Below are positions 36,270-48,097 of a DNA stretch of 64,000 nucleotides, piece by piece. The notes under the pieces are model-generated. The model was not told the DNA's origin, did not search any database, and worked only from the letters and a program-made list of their open reading frames with translations. The DNA is taken from assembly GCA_002335605.1 (NCBI GenBank), contig BEDY01000001.1, forward strand, positions 4,331,249-4,395,248, given 5' to 3'. The translations under genes and the position numbers were made by a program. The stretch is from Prillingera fragicola. Its lineage: Eukaryota > Basidiomycota > Tremellomycetes > Trichosporonales > Trichosporonaceae. Each line of letters starts with the position of its first letter. Position 1 is the stretch's first letter.

Positions 36270-36959
36270 ACTCGTGGCAGCCACAACTTGCATTAGCGAC
36301 AGGCAGACGACACGATGGAAGGAGGGAGCGCGGAGCAAAGGAGAAGGGAATGCAGCCGAGGAGGAGGATCTGGTACAGGCTGCATCATCGAGCCTGGGAC
36401 CCAAGACACGAGATACAACAACCAGCCCATCTCAACAACTGACTAGTTTACATGCCAGCGGCAGCGCATGGCGGTAATGAATAGACATCTATGCGTGCGG
36501 CGTGAGAGGTGGTCGCGGCAGCGCATCCGGGCAAGAGTTTTATTGCGAGTGACGACTGACTGGACTGCAACCAGTGAACGCAGCAGATCAGGCAGGACGA
36601 CTGGGTGGCATTACAATGGCATGGGCAATATCATGAGGGGCAAAATAGGGAGAGCAACAAGGAGGTCGGCGCGCGGCTGGCGATCCCGAGCCGACCAAGG
36701 GATGGAGACACGGCCCGACGCGCGATGGTACAACAGCAGTGTAATGTGGGTCTAGGTTGCGTCGGTCACTAGGAACGATCTTTGTCGCATGTGAGCGTTG
36801 TGCTGTACTGGGTGACGAATGTCTGAGAGGACGTGTTGGGTAGCAGCTGCGCATGAGCCTGTTCAGTGCGGTGGTGTCTGCGCTCGGAGCGTGCCGGGTG
36901 GGCGTGCGGGCGGGTGGTACCGAAAACGCCATGCAGTCGACGGGGCGGTGGACGGGACA
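36270..36959. other. Convergent intergenic region
   Basis: 3' regions of PIS1 and of the convergent endonuclease V gene. No other gene seen. Confidence 0.5.
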
Positions 36960-37583
36960 CTAAGCCGTTATTCCCTCTGGCAAAGCCTGCACGCTCTCGC
37001 AGGAAATGGCCTCCTCTGCCATTCGGGCGGCGCGGCGGGCCTCGGCGTCGGCGAGCTTGAGCATTGTCGGCTGCCTATTCTTGCCGTGGAGACCGAGCAC
37101 AAGCGCCTCTGCGGCCTCGGCGTCAACACCTGCCGAGGTCACGTACAGTGGCCGGCTCGAGATGCCGCGGAAGACGGGCAGGCCTATGCTGAGAATCTCG
37201 TCCTGTGCGTCGTCGCCGCGGCCGCCTCGGCGAAAGGGATTCTTGGCCACCCCGACTATGGGGGTTGTGGTGCCGAGATGCTCGTACAGGTGTCGTCCCA
37301 TACCCGCGCGGCCGTCACCGAGGTCCACAAAGCCGTCCACCAGGATCGTGGCCGGTGGGGTCGCGCAGAGGGCTAGGAGGCCCAGGATTGGTGGAAGTTC
37401 GCGTTTGTAAAACTGTCCTGCGACGTAGGGCGCGCAGCTATCGTGGGTGTACAGCAGGGTTTGGAGCGGGGTCGAGGACGAAGGGGAGGAAAAGAGGATG
37501 CCGGCTGCAAACCCCGTGTCGCCGACGTATTGCACGTCGATGGCGAGGTAGGGGCCTGTGAGTGGTGTTGCGGGGATTGTCAT
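36960..37583 (-). CDS. Endonuclease V (inosine-specific nuclease)
   Basis: Intronless frame of 207 residues from ATG 37583; upstream codons of the same frame lack an ATG. The family cleaves the second phosphodiester 3' of inosine, in DNA in bacteria and mainly in RNA in eukaryotes. The RNase-H-like catalytic acids are present: Asp16 (AIDVQY), Glu62 (FYKRELP) and Asp83 (ILVDGFVDLG). The spacings of 46 and 21 residues match the Thermotoga enzyme (Asp43, Glu89, Asp110). The block PIVGVAKNPF also fits. The protein is compact compared with many fungal homologues and lacks a long C-terminal extension. Probably active. Confidence 0.9.
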   Translation of the reverse strand: MTIPATPLTGPYLAIDVQYVGDTGFAAGILFSSPSSSTPLQTLLYTHDSCAPYVAGQFYKRELPPILGLLALCATPPATILVDGFVDLGDGRAGMGRHLYEHLGTTTPIVGVAKNPFRRGGRGDDAQDEILSIGLPVFRGISSRPLYVTSAGVDAEAAEALVLGLHGKNRQPTMLKLADAEARRAARMAEEAISCESVQALPEGITA

Positions 37584-40166
37584 GACTGGTGGAGTGGGTG
37601 CTGGGTAACAAGTGAGTGTCGAGGGTGGGAGAGTTTTGGAGGGTGGGTATATAGGTGTGAGAAGTAGCGAACGCGCGTGACGGTAGGTGCGGCGGTGGCG
37701 GCACACCGAGTGCACGACCGAGAGAGAGAACAATAGTGCTTGCAGTAGTTATTGGTAGTATTCAGGAGCTTTGCTAGGTCAGCGGCGTCGTGGGCATGCC
37801 GGGGGGTGTGGGCCGGCCGGCGTGCGAGGGTATGTTGGTGTTGGAAGAAGAGAAGGTGTGGAGAACAATAAGAAGAGCAAGTGGGTCATTGTTCCTACCT
37901 GAACGAGTCATTGCCCTCGTGTCGAGTCAAGTAGTTATAGCGCAGAAACGCCTCCTGCCTCTGCTGCAGCTCAGCCTGGGCCCCCTATCCACATGCTACT
38001 GAAGAACATGTGCAGCATGCATGAATGACTTGTAACAGCTGCTGTGTAGCAGCAGGAGTCGCGCAGTGGTGCTTGGTGGGCCCGCCGGAACCAAACATGC
38101 TCTCTGTCCCCTTTCTTCCTCTTTCCCCTCTTTCATTCATCTCGGGCCTTGATAGTCGTTGTTACATCTTTGTACTTGGGCGCGAACAGCCACAGCCTTG
38201 GTTTGGGCGCGCGCTAGAAGCATGCTGTTGCAAGCCAACAATGCAGGTACAGAGCAGTGGCCACCTGCACAGACTACCTCTCTTTCAACAAGCACTGTCC
38301 CTCTTCCTGACCCCGCCTCTTGTTGCATGCCCCCCAAACAATGTCCATAGCCCGCAACACTACAGCCTGCCTCCCGAAGAGGAGAAACAGCCCGCACGAT
38401 CCCACGACGTCAGCATCCAGTAGACATTCGGAGTCTGTGCACGAGCGACCATTCGTTGTCCGCCATTGGCAAACCAACGTTTGGTGGCAAGCAGGCCCGA
38501 GCACGGCACGGCGTGGGTGGGCCGGGATACGTACGCGGGGATGCGGGCGACGCCGACGCGTTCATCGCCGCTTGTGTACTGGCCCCAGCTCGTTGCTCTA
38601 GCTCGTTGCTCTACTTGGAAGAATGTCCAAAAAAAGTATGACGAGGAGGAGGAGGAGGAGGAGGAGGAGCAGACGTCACTGCCATTGAACACGCCACCGA
38701 GCATCCCGAGTGTCGCTATGCCGGCGAATGGTGTGGCTGTTTGCGAGCAAGCCAACTGTTATCTCGAGGGGAATGCTTATGGAAGCTGCTGTCATCGGTC
38801 ATCAAGGTCATGGTATGGGCGTGTCATCAGCGAGCAATTTCTGGGGTCGACCCAATCTCCATGTTCGAAACGCACACGAACACAGGGGGCCGCCTGCCAA
38901 TGTGTCACCAAACCCATCGCCTTTGGCCTGATAGTTGGTTCAAGCGTGGTGGACCTGATCGGTTAGACGTGGTCGTCGTCCTGTCCGAACGATGCTTTGG
39001 CGGGAGGTTGCGTAGCATTCAAATGCCGGACCAGCCTGTGGGACCTGTACCGATGCCGAGATGGCCCCTTCTGTTGCAAAACCTAAACACTTAATTTCTG
39101 GGGGCATCTGTCGTGTCCTGGCATCACATGTCGCGTTCTGCAGGTGTAGGTAGTAATGCAGTGCAGTTCACAAGGATCCATTCGCCGGTAGCCTTTGACA
39201 CTGGAACTGTTGGCTAAAAGCAATGGTGACGCGTGTGGAGTTGTGGTGGACATCATGCCCCAAGGAACCAACCGATGGTGAGGCACTCACGCTTGAACAT
39301 GCGAGAAGCAGCTTGTGCTCGTTTGAATGTTTGCTAGAGCGGGTGCTCGTTCCTATACACCATGCTAGTAGAGGAGTACGTCGTCCATTGCGGTTCTCGG
39401 CCGAAGCACTCGATATTCTGTATTGCTAGGTCGCGGCGGCGCACTGTTGTCACTGCTGAGCAGGGTTGGCAGGGAACTTTGCGCACGCAAGCCCATTGTA
39501 GAGCAAGAGCCAAGCAGTATCACTACTACTGACTACTGACTGCAGTTGTTTACGCAGCTGGCGGTCTCGATTGAGTAGGGTGACGCGAGCCACGGGTGAT
39601 GCATCTGTGACTATAGTGCCTGAGTCGGAACGCGACCCCGACCCCGGCCGTCTCGAACTGTACTGACAGGATTCTAACGCCTGCAAGGAGCGTCGAGACA
39701 ACGACGGTCATTCTTTGCGGTCGCACAATACCCTGTTTGAGCCAGGGTGCTGCGTCAACGTACTCTTTGGATCAGGAGTTCGTACCACTGCAACCACTAT
39801 GTTGCGTAAAGGTACCCGGTTTCGGCACAGTGGATCAGGACCATAACTGACGCGATTGCCACACTACCTTTCGAGATCAAGCATCTCTGAGCACAGTACG
39901 ACACTCCTGGGGCATAGTGCCATAGTCTGGAGCCGGCGATTGCGGTCGCGAGGTTCTCAGTCATGAGTCATAGGACAAACGATCATCAAGAGGCATTTGT
40001 GCAACCGTCAAGAGGTATTAAAACAGCGTCCTTTTATCAGAGGTCCATCCCCACCTCTTCTCGAATCTCTTTCGTCTCTTTATCGACTAGAGGATTTCCG
40101 GTACTATCTTTTGCTGGCAAAGGATAACTCGACCCGACTCACATTTCATCTTCGAACCTCATCGAC
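37584..40166. other. Intergenic region, about 2.6 kb
   Basis: Between the endonuclease V promoter and the AA14 gene. Contains a (GAG)9 run at 38643-38669 and only chance frames. A TATTAAAA element at 40017-40024, 143 nt before the AA14 ATG, may be its TATA element. Confidence 0.5.
38643..38669 (+). repeat. (GAG)9 microsatellite
   Basis: Nine uninterrupted GAG units in intergenic DNA. Confidence 0.9.
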
Positions 40167-41464
40167 ATGTTCAGTCAGCTCACTGCACTGTTGCCGGTGC
40201 TCCTGGCCGGCCAGGCTGCTGCACACGTTGCCCTCTGGCACCCCTCCATGTATGGGTAAGTGTCTTTTTGGCGTGGTATCTGTGACGGAAGCAGTGTGTC
40301 AGTGGCACCCGCTCCCTTCCTTTCGCGCTTGCGCTGCACTGCCAAGATGCTAACGACGTGTGCAGCTTCAAGCTCGGAGACTCGCAGTACAATGTGGCTG
40401 CCAACCCGATGAACAACCTTCCTTTCAAGGACTGGTGGTTCCACGGCAACCTTGGCGACCCCCCTCGTGAGTGAGATCAGCAAATCCAAGCCCTAACCCC
40501 CTTAGAGGAGGGCCAATTCTTTGACATTCCTTCCGGTGGTGTCATGGAGGCCGAGCTCTCGTGCAACAAGGGCCTCACTTCGTGGGGCTTCTTTGGCAAG
40601 CCCAAGCACCGCTATGAGCGCATGGCTTGCGATGGCTCGCGCGACACTGTCGAGTCCGTCGGCATGGAGCACACTCACGACAACTATGGCACCCCCATTG
40701 ACCAGCTCCGGGACGTCAAGGGCGCTGCCGTTGCCATTGCGTGGCAGTCTGACCCGTACAAGCTCCAGCCTGACGACTTTGTTATTGTGTCCATCAACCA
40801 TTCGACCCCCTGGTACGTCGACGCCGACTACCACATTCCTGCTGGCCTTCCCCCTTGCCCCGAGGGCGGTTGCCACTGCATGTGGGCGTGGCAGCACTCT
40901 GAGGATGGCGGTGGCCAGGAGATTCTCCAGACCATCTTCCGCTGCAAGATTTCTGGCGCTACTGGCTCCGTCATGCCTCCCAAGCCTTACCAGGTCGCAC
41001 GCAAGTGCCCTTACGACAAGAACAACTGCACGATTGGCGCAAAGGTCCCCTTCTACTGGGTTCAGCAGGAGCGCAACAACTTCTTCCAGGACGCCATCGA
41101 CCCCCCTTACTACAACCACGAGTACGGCTTCGAAGACGGTGCTCAGACCGACATTTGGCTCACCGAAGAGGACCGCGTTGCCAAGTCTGACGGTTGGGTG
41201 ACCGACTGGGCCCTCGCTCCCCGCGGCACCACCGACGCTGGCGTCAAGCTCCCCGCTGTCACCCCTGCTACCTACACCCCCTCCGTTGGCGGCCCCAAGC
41301 CCACCCCCAACGCCAAGGTTGATATCCCCGACACCAACAACCTGGCCGCCGAGGCCGTGGGCAGTGCTGCTCCTGCTGCGACCAGCGCCGCCACCGACGA
41401 CACCGATGACGTCGCGCAGTGCATGCGCAAGCGCAAGCGTAGCCGCATCGCCCGCGAGCACTAG
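40167..41464 (+). CDS. AA14 copper-dependent polysaccharide oxygenase (LPMO)
   Basis: Three exons (40167-40255, 40366-40466, 40506-41464) give 382 residues. After a 19-residue signal peptide the mature protein begins with His20 (HVALWHPSMYGF), as required for the copper histidine brace. The blocks FKDWWFHGNLGDPP, CNKG, PPCPEGGCHCMWAW, KCPYDKNNCTIGAK and DGAQTDIW match AA14 enzymes described from wood-decay basidiomycetes (Pycnoporus), which oxidise xylan bound to cellulose. Cysteines are abundant, consistent with secretion. A Pro/Thr/Ala-rich C-terminal linker follows and ends in an unusual basic tail (MRKRKRSRIAREH) that could be trimmed by a dibasic protease or bind anionic polymers. Xylan as substrate is inferred from the family. 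Confidence 0.9.
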
Positions 41465-41786
41465 ACTAGTCGCCCTTGAATCACAAATCTGTAGTTTAAT
41501 AGTGGCGTCGCCAGTCCCAGTTGGCTTGCGACGTCTGTGCTGTAGATTACTTGGGACCTGTCCCAGGAGGGCGGGGAGAGCTAGAAGCTTGATGTATTCG
41601 AAAACCCTCGCCTTCGCTGAGATGCTGGTGTTTTTAGTGCCAGTAGGAGCTTGGGGGCCGACGCCACTGGTAACTGATGTTGCCGCCGGGTCAACTGCAA
41701 GCACATGTTATCAGTCTCAAGGCCGAATCGTCTCGAGGCCGAATCCGTGTCATGGTGTCCATCCCATCTATCAGCAAATGTCCAGA
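41465..41786. other. Convergent intergenic region
   Basis: 3' regions of the AA14 gene and the convergent GPI-type gene. Nothing else recognised. Confidence 0.5.
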
Positions 41787-42779
41787 TTAGAGAGCGCAAA
41801 CGGCAGCGACGACAGCAACGGCAATGGCAGCGCCCGTGATGGACGGAACGACCGAGCCAGCTCCATTGCTACCGCCGCCATTAAGCGCATACGGGTCTCG
41901 GGGCATTGTCGGATCGGCCACGCCAGTGTTGTTGAGATGGAACAGCTCCGAGACACCAATCACTCCGACGTCAGCCAATACTCCTGCGCAAGACTCTGGC
42001 GAACTCACGAGTAGCGTTAGCTGTACCTGCGTGCGCGATCAGAGCAGCATAGTATCCGTCCATCTTGGTCTTCTCCACTCCCTCGGACCAGAGTCGTCCG
42101 GGCTGGAGGGGCACGTAGGCCAGATTGGCGGGCCAGTCTTTCGGGTCGATGCGCATTACTGTCATGTTTGGCATCCCTGGACCGTGTCAGTGGCAACATG
42201 TCTCGGCTGGGCTTACAGTTCAAAGGAGTGAGGTCATAGGATGTGTATCCCACCTGCTCCTCGTCATTGGCATTGTACACCTCAACACGGACAGTCTTGT
42301 TCAACTCGGGAGGATACATGAAAAAGCCAGCGAATTTGCCCACTTGTTGCAAGAGGTTGCTGTTGCTCTTGTTATAGGCCCCTTGCACAGTCAGCATGGA
42401 TTCATCAGAAAGACGCACAGTAGCTGCCCGTCGTGGGGAAGGTCCAATTGACGCCAGCGACGTTGGCGCTCACGCCCGGGTATCCGCTAGCCAGCGGGTT
42501 GACAGCAGGGAGGGCTGTGGTGTTGGACTCGGTGCCGTTGCCGGTGATGGTCGAGTTGCCATCAATGGTGCTGTTGGATGGTACAGTACCGTTGAGAACG
42601 GGTGGTACTGGCTGCCCAGTGTCGGTGTTCGTTGCCGCCGCCGTGCTGGTGGAGGATAGGAGGGTCTGGATACCCTCCGTCGCCGCCTCTGTGGTCGATG
42701 CCTGGACACTTTCTGACGCCGAGTCCGACTGCGCGGCGGCAGCGGCGATGAGAGTGGAGAGTATGAGTGTGCGGAGCAT
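41787..42779 (-). CDS. Probable GPI-anchored secreted protein, unknown
   Basis: Four exons (42779-42419, 42381-42217, 42176-42027, 41995-41787) give 294 residues. Residues 1-16 are a signal peptide (MLRTLILSTLIAAAAAQ). A Ser/Thr/Asn-rich, glycosylatable stretch follows, then a globular part (NWTFPTTGSYWAYN, VGKFAGFFMYPPELNKTVRV, WMPNMTVMRI). The C-terminus has a Gly/Ser/Asn spacer and a hydrophobic end (SITGAAIAVAVVAAVCAL), as for GPI attachment. Similar proteins occur widely in fungi as wall or surface proteins of unknown function; I cannot give a secure family name. It is divergent from the PAQR gene, and the G55 tract lies in the shared upstream region. Confidence 0.8.
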
Positions 42780-43118
42780 GGGGGTGTGGGCGATGGAAGA
42801 CGACGCCGAAGCGGTGTTGCTGCTCATATATTTCCAGGGATTCGGCTGGAGAGATCTTGGCTGAGCTTGGCTGGAGCTTGTTGACGACTCTGGCATTGGT
42901 CCCAGAGCCCGGAGAGCAAATGTCCAGGGTACCAGCTGCGCCAGGCCGAGGTGGCTTTTGATTGTTACGTTATATCCATCCGGCGTAGATTGTGAAACGT
43001 TCGCTTCCGCGGCTTGGAAGGTCTGGACGTGGTTTTCGGTGTCTAGTAGTAAGGGATGGCAGTGGCATAGAGAGGTCCCCCTGCAGATGAGGATTCAGAT
43101 GCTGCGTGATGGACGATG

Positions 43119-43119
<1 letters not shown>

Positions 43120-43174
<55 letters not shown>
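43120..43174 (+). repeat. Homopolymer of 55 consecutive G
   Basis: Uninterrupted G run, counted from the last base of GATGCG to the base before CTGCAAG. Its length may be imprecise because long homopolymers are hard to sequence. The G strand could form quadruplexes; the C strand could form i-motifs. Confidence 0.9.
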
Positions 43175-43684
43175 CTGCAAGTTTGGCCGATGAACATGAC
43201 CCATTCAGTCTCCATCTTGAATAGGTTGTGCCTGAGCCGATGAATGACGAGAAATCACCGTGTTCAGTAAGTGAACCGCTGGCCGTTCTTTTGCACAACT
43301 ATGTCATGCGTTTCACACTCGTGCCACAGAGCGCCAATATAGCACTGAGGGGCAGTCACTTTGCAGCGCTGTGTCCTGTAGATGGGCCCGGGTAATCAAT
43401 GCGGCAATCAATCCCGTCTCCGCGTGGGGCATCTTATCAGGGGGCGCAGGCCTCAGGGACAATGACTATTAGCGGAAGTATATCGTTCTCTAATAGATAT
43501 TAGAAGTTGTTTGTTTTTGCGTGGGTTAATCCCCACGGAACATCCACCCTTATCTTATCTGCGCCCTCCAGATAACACTCATAGGGTGCGTCCATGGTGC
43601 CTCCACATGAATGACCCACGCAACCAATATGCTGGTCAACTTCTTTGGGAGAGCAGCTCATACAGTACACGCACACACTCCACG

Positions 43685-43691
43685 TATATAA
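43685..43691 (+). promoter_or_regulatory. TATA-like element of the PAQR gene
   Basis: TATATAA 38 nt before the first ATG of the PAQR gene. If it is the true TATA box, transcription starts near 43,715 and the first ATG would have a very short leader, which makes the second in-frame ATG at 43,867 worth considering. Confidence 0.45.
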
Positions 43692-43728
43692 CACCACTTT
43701 GGCCCACGCACTGCTTTTCGTTCCCATC

Positions 43729-45017
43729 ATGCCAGTACGAACAAGACACTCTACCTCACACTCGTTAAACCTCAACGACAACTCTACAGACTCGTCGACC
43801 ACTTCCAACACCTCCAACTTATCGCCCAGCTCCACGCCAACAACCCGCTCATCCTCACGACCCAAAATGGGAAACGGTACCACCCGCAGCACCGAGCCCA
43901 AGCTCAAGGCCCCTCTCACGGAGACGGACCCCCTCGTCCCACACACCCAGCTCACGCTCAACGGCAAGGCGATCCCCTTCCGGGGCAAGCACGGCCTTCT
44001 CACCTTCGCCGAGAGCCACAAACTCCTCCCGTGGCAGAGCGACAACGAGTACATCACCGGCGGCTACCGTCGTCAGCTGCACAACATTCGCGCTTGTATC
44101 TGGTCCGCCATCGGCTACGTACACAACGAGACGGTCAACATCCACACGCACTCGATTGGCGCACTCTTCTTCGCCATCCTCGGCCCCGTCCATGTGTTGT
44201 CTGACAAGTTCCCCAACCTCTTCGGCGCGTTCACTCCCGCGGCGCTCACGCCTCTGTCTACAAACGCCGACAAGCTTGCGCTCGCGGTTTACTGCGCCAG
44301 CGCCGTCGGCTGTCTTACCCTCAGCTCGTGGTTCCACACCGTGTGCTGCGCCAACCGCGAAGTTTGCGACCTGGCCCATTCCGGCGACTATGTGAGTACC
44401 CATGGTGTGAGCTAGACCAAGCTATCAGTCTACGTGGCTGGGCGAGAATGGGCATGATATCCAGCTCCCAGGCGATCAACTGCCAGCTCCGCCTCTCGCC
44501 GCACAAACGCCACACGCGTTCGCTTCTTCATGCCGAGCTGACACGACAGGTTGGCATCGTCGTGCTTATCGTCGGCTCCATTCTGCCAGGCCTCTACTAT
44601 GGCTTTGACAAGATGCCCGCTCTCCAAGCCATCTACATGCTGGGCATCACCGCTGCCGGTCTCACTTCGGCCCACATCGTCCTGAGCCCCCACCACCGCG
44701 CCCACAGGTGGCACCGCACCCTCACCTTTATCGCTCTCGGCCTCTCTGCCGTCGTGCCCGTCACCCACGTAATTCTCTCGCAGGGCCTGCGCTTTGCCCG
44801 CGACCGCTTCGGCTTCACCTACGTTGCTGCCGGTGGCGCAAGCTACATTTTCGGTGCGCTGCTGTACGCCGCCCGCTTCCCTGAGAAGCAGTGGCCAGGC
44901 AAGTTTAACCTTATCGGATCCTCGCACAATATCTTCCACTGCTTTGTGCTCCTCGGCGCCTGGTTCCAGTACTCGGCGCTGCGCTGGATGGTGTACGGTA
45001 AGGCTGTGGCTGCGTAA
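43729..45017 (+). CDS. PAQR / haemolysin-III family membrane receptor (IZH type)
   Basis: Two exons, 43729-44391 and 44550-45017, give 376 residues. Fungal members (Izh proteins) are seven-span membrane proteins related to adiponectin receptors, with roles in zinc homeostasis and lipid metabolism, and thought to be zinc-dependent ceramidase-like hydrolases. The family zinc-site motifs are seen: GYVHNETVNIHTHSIGALFF, SSWFHTVCCANREVCDLAHSGDY and the C-terminal SSHNIFHCFVLLGAW with H-x3-H. The first about 46 residues are Ser/Thr-rich. The second in-frame ATG (43867, AAAATGG context) also fits a start and would remove them. The intron of 158 nt is longer than most here. Confidence 0.92.
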
Positions 45018-45986
45018 GGCGGCGAAGAAGAGCTCTACGGAAGGTCCTCTGTAGAAACATTGGACGGCCATCATCTCGGATGTCCTTGTGCACTGCCCTT
45101 TGCCTCGTCGGCTTCATCGTTAAAGATGAGTCGAGCGAAACGACGCCCATCCGGACCTGCGCTCAACTCGTGGGATCGGGGGCCACCCCACCTGGCGCGC
45201 TCGCTCTGTGGCCCGAGCTGCGCCATGTTGAAGAGGTGTCAAGGGGTATACCCCAAGGGTTTGATGCAATCTATACAACGTGTACATATGTACATGGAGA
45301 TGCCAAACTTTGAGCTATCATTCCGTCGGAAGTGGCCAATGAGGGATTATTATCAATATTTAATTAATTAAGTAAGATGCCAATGCCGCGCCTGCCTGAC
45401 TTCTGGAATGTTTCTCTCTCTTAAGATCAGCAGACTGTAAATATGCAGAATATTATCTATAGTGTGGAACGCGGTAGCTTTAGCTAGCTTGAAAGCGGAA
45501 TTTAATGACATCAGAACATTGAGAGTGTTACTGCAGAACGACAGCGGGCCGGTTTCTTTTCTCACATTGACAAAAATCTAACCATACTGACAGTATGTAT
45601 TTGACACAGACAGCAGACGTTGCACCCCAACTACTCTGACGAGTAAGGCTGGGTCATGGCCAAATGCCTTGGTGGTGTTGATGGGGAGTGGGTGATTACG
45701 TCATTTACCTTCCAGAGCCAACATTGAGGGTCTCAACAGCGCGCCTTGCTGGCTTGCTGCCCGTAAACCCATGCTTTCAGCTATAGATAATATGCATGCC
45801 TCTCCAGAACCAAGAGCAGCGAGCTCGACACCCTCTCCCAGCTGCCACTATCCCCACCAGGCGCTTGGCTAGTGTTCGCAGTCATTTGCTTCCGTCGATT
45901 GGTGGAGGCACGACGCCAAGAACTCTTGTCCGCAGTCCACGACTTGTCTCTTCACATCTCCACATCCATCTCATCATCTACCGACA
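45018..45986. other. Intergenic region with a relatively AT-rich patch
   Basis: About 970 nt. Bases 45,340-45,620 are clearly more AT-rich than the surroundings (for example TATTTAATTAATTAAGTAAG). No gene seen. Confidence 0.5.
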
Positions 45987-46746
45987 ATGGGCAGCAGTGA
46001 CGACGAACGACCCAGCATCCACGATCGCTTCAAGGACGATCGCCGCTCTCACTCGTCCCCCAAGGACTTTTTCCGCGCCCTCGGCCACTCGTCCAAGGCA
46101 TCGGGCTTGGGAAGGCGTGTTTACGAGCAGGCCGACAAGGGGTCGAGGCACGCTACCGAAGAGTACAAGGACACTACGCCTTGGAATGGACAGGTTGGCG
46201 AGAGGCGTCAGGTGAGTTCCGCTCCGCTAGTCCACACTGCCTTCGCCGATGCCCACTGGACCCCATCTGACAACAACAGTACGAAGCCCGCCCTGCGCCC
46301 CCTCAAGTCCCGACGACAAACTCTGTGCCAGACGTCATGAACGCGCTTGGCTCAAACCAACAATTTGACCCCCACTACGCCGAGGCTGTTCTACAGTCAT
46401 ATGTCCGTGGCCAGCTCATGATGGGCCGGACCAACGAGGAAGTCGGCAAGGACTTGGAGGATTTGCAGGCTAGGGTGAGTTCATTGCTTCGGTTCTTGTC
46501 ATTTTTGGGGTGGGTTGGGGCTCGAACGCTCTCAAGGCTCTCGTATGACACGCCGGCAGACAGAGCTGCTCGCAAGCCCTGCTGCGCTTAACTGTGGCAA
46601 TTAGGTCACGCCTGAAACAGTGCCCGTGGCTGACTTTATCGTAGCTCGGCCAGTATGCCGAAGTCGGCGTCTTCCACAACGTCCGCCAGGTGTTTGCTAT
46701 CGACGCTCCCCCCGCGTACGGCCAGAAGCCCCCTGCGTACAAGTAG
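45987..46746 (+). CDS. Small hydrophilic protein, unknown
   Basis: Three exons (45987-46211, 46280-46474, 46645-46746), all in phase 0, give 173 residues. I do not recognise the family. The protein is charged and soluble with no signal peptide or membrane segment. It starts MGSSDDERPSIHDRF and has a central helical-looking segment (DPHYAEAVLQSYVRGQLMMG, then TNEEVGKDLEDLQAR). It ends in a Pro/Tyr-rich tail (APPAYGQKPPAYK) with a PPxY-like motif. Consistent phase-0 introns and continuous frame support a real gene. Confidence 0.72.
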
Positions 46747-48097
46747 GTGCCATAGCCATTGGCTTGGATCGTGAGGGTAAGAGCGACGGTAAATGTGAGG
46801 AGAGATGATACACGACAGACAGTGGGTTGTAGCAATGCAGCACTTGGACTTCGCCGCGCTGCACCAGGAGCAACAGTGCCGCTGCAACACGATGGTATGA
46901 GTCTCAACTAACGCACAGCATTCTCTGCATGGTAGTGCGAGGGGCGGGTCCAGATTAGATGTCGGATTCACCAGGAAAAGCCACTGATAGGAGTAACCTC
47001 AGGGATAGGTGCCGAGCTGTCAGCGTATCTCTGGTCCGGTGCTTTGGGCCCTCTTTGCCTCAGAATGCTTACTATGGCTTTTGCTCTCACACTGAGAACG
47101 CTTGTTGTGTGCACACTGTCGGTTGCCGCACTCACACTCACATTGCAACCGTCAATGATTAGCAACCGCGACGGAGTCAACATGTTCACATCCCTCCCAC
47201 ATCCCTCCCACAGCCACGATGTGCTTGCTGTTCATCCCAGCCTCAAGACACTCGCTCATTCCGTCTGGTTGTTGCAGCTCAGCTGATTGCGTACGATATA
47301 CGTCACCATGCTGGGTATAAATCTCAAATGATACTGAGGTACAGTTCTGGAGCGGGTGGAACATCGGTCGGCAAGCGCCAAGCTCGCTCCGCAACGCCTT
47401 GCCAGGCGAGAATAGTGATGCAGGAGGTACAGAGGCTTGGACCGGTGCATGTGATCACCCCAGAGACCAGGAAGGTTGAGGTGTTGGGTCAGGGGTGCTG
47501 GCAGAGTCAACATCCGTTCATCCGTCTAGGAAAGCAGTGACCAGCTTCCGCACGCTACTACAGTACCTCACTCTGCTAGCAAACAGCACGTAAACTCTTG
47601 AACAACCTGGAGCTACTCTCTATGTCCCACTCCTCTATGTCCCACTCCTGAGAAAATTTAGTGCCAACGAGCACACGACCAGGTCACAATGAGCAGTGCA
47701 GCACCGGAGCACCAACTTGTAAGCGGAACATTGCGAGGGCCGTGCCTTTTTCGTTGTGGATCAAAATAAACCCACCACCTTGCTGTTCATCTCCGCACAG
47801 CTACCAGCTACCCTGTAAGCGGCGACGGGGAGCCACGTATGCAGCCCGCTGCCTGTGTCGCGGGCTTGGTCGATCCCTGTCCACCGTCCTCGTGACCCCA
47901 TGCTCCCTCGCTGTGACCAACGATATGACGTTTGGACGACGGAGAGAGATGGGGTTCCCCGCGCTGTAAATAGAACCGACGGGTTTGTGAAGTGAGATAG
48001 ATAGAGAGCCGCAACACCACCACGACCCGCAAGCATGGCTCCCATCCCGTCTCAAGCAATCGCTTAATCGTCTCCACCCCCCCAAACATCGATCACA
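46747..48097. other. Intergenic region with a 15-bp tandem repeat
   Basis: About 1.35 kb upstream of the permease gene. Two tandem copies of TCTATGTCCCACTCC lie at 47619-47648. No gene seen. Confidence 0.5.

Larger units (their letters stand above)
42780..43728. promoter_or_regulatory. Shared upstream region of divergent GPI-type and PAQR genes
   Basis: About 950 nt between two divergent starts, containing the G55 homopolymer and, at 43685-43691, a TATATAA element 38 nt before the PAQR ATG. Confidence 0.6.

Noticed and set aside
37584..37733. N-terminal extension of endonuclease V
   Set aside because: The upstream frame has no ATG and does not match the family; ATG 37,583 precedes the first beta strand by a normal distance.
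40502..41704. 400-codon frame opposite the AA14 gene
   Set aside because: Antisense shadow of AA14 codons; no motifs of its own.
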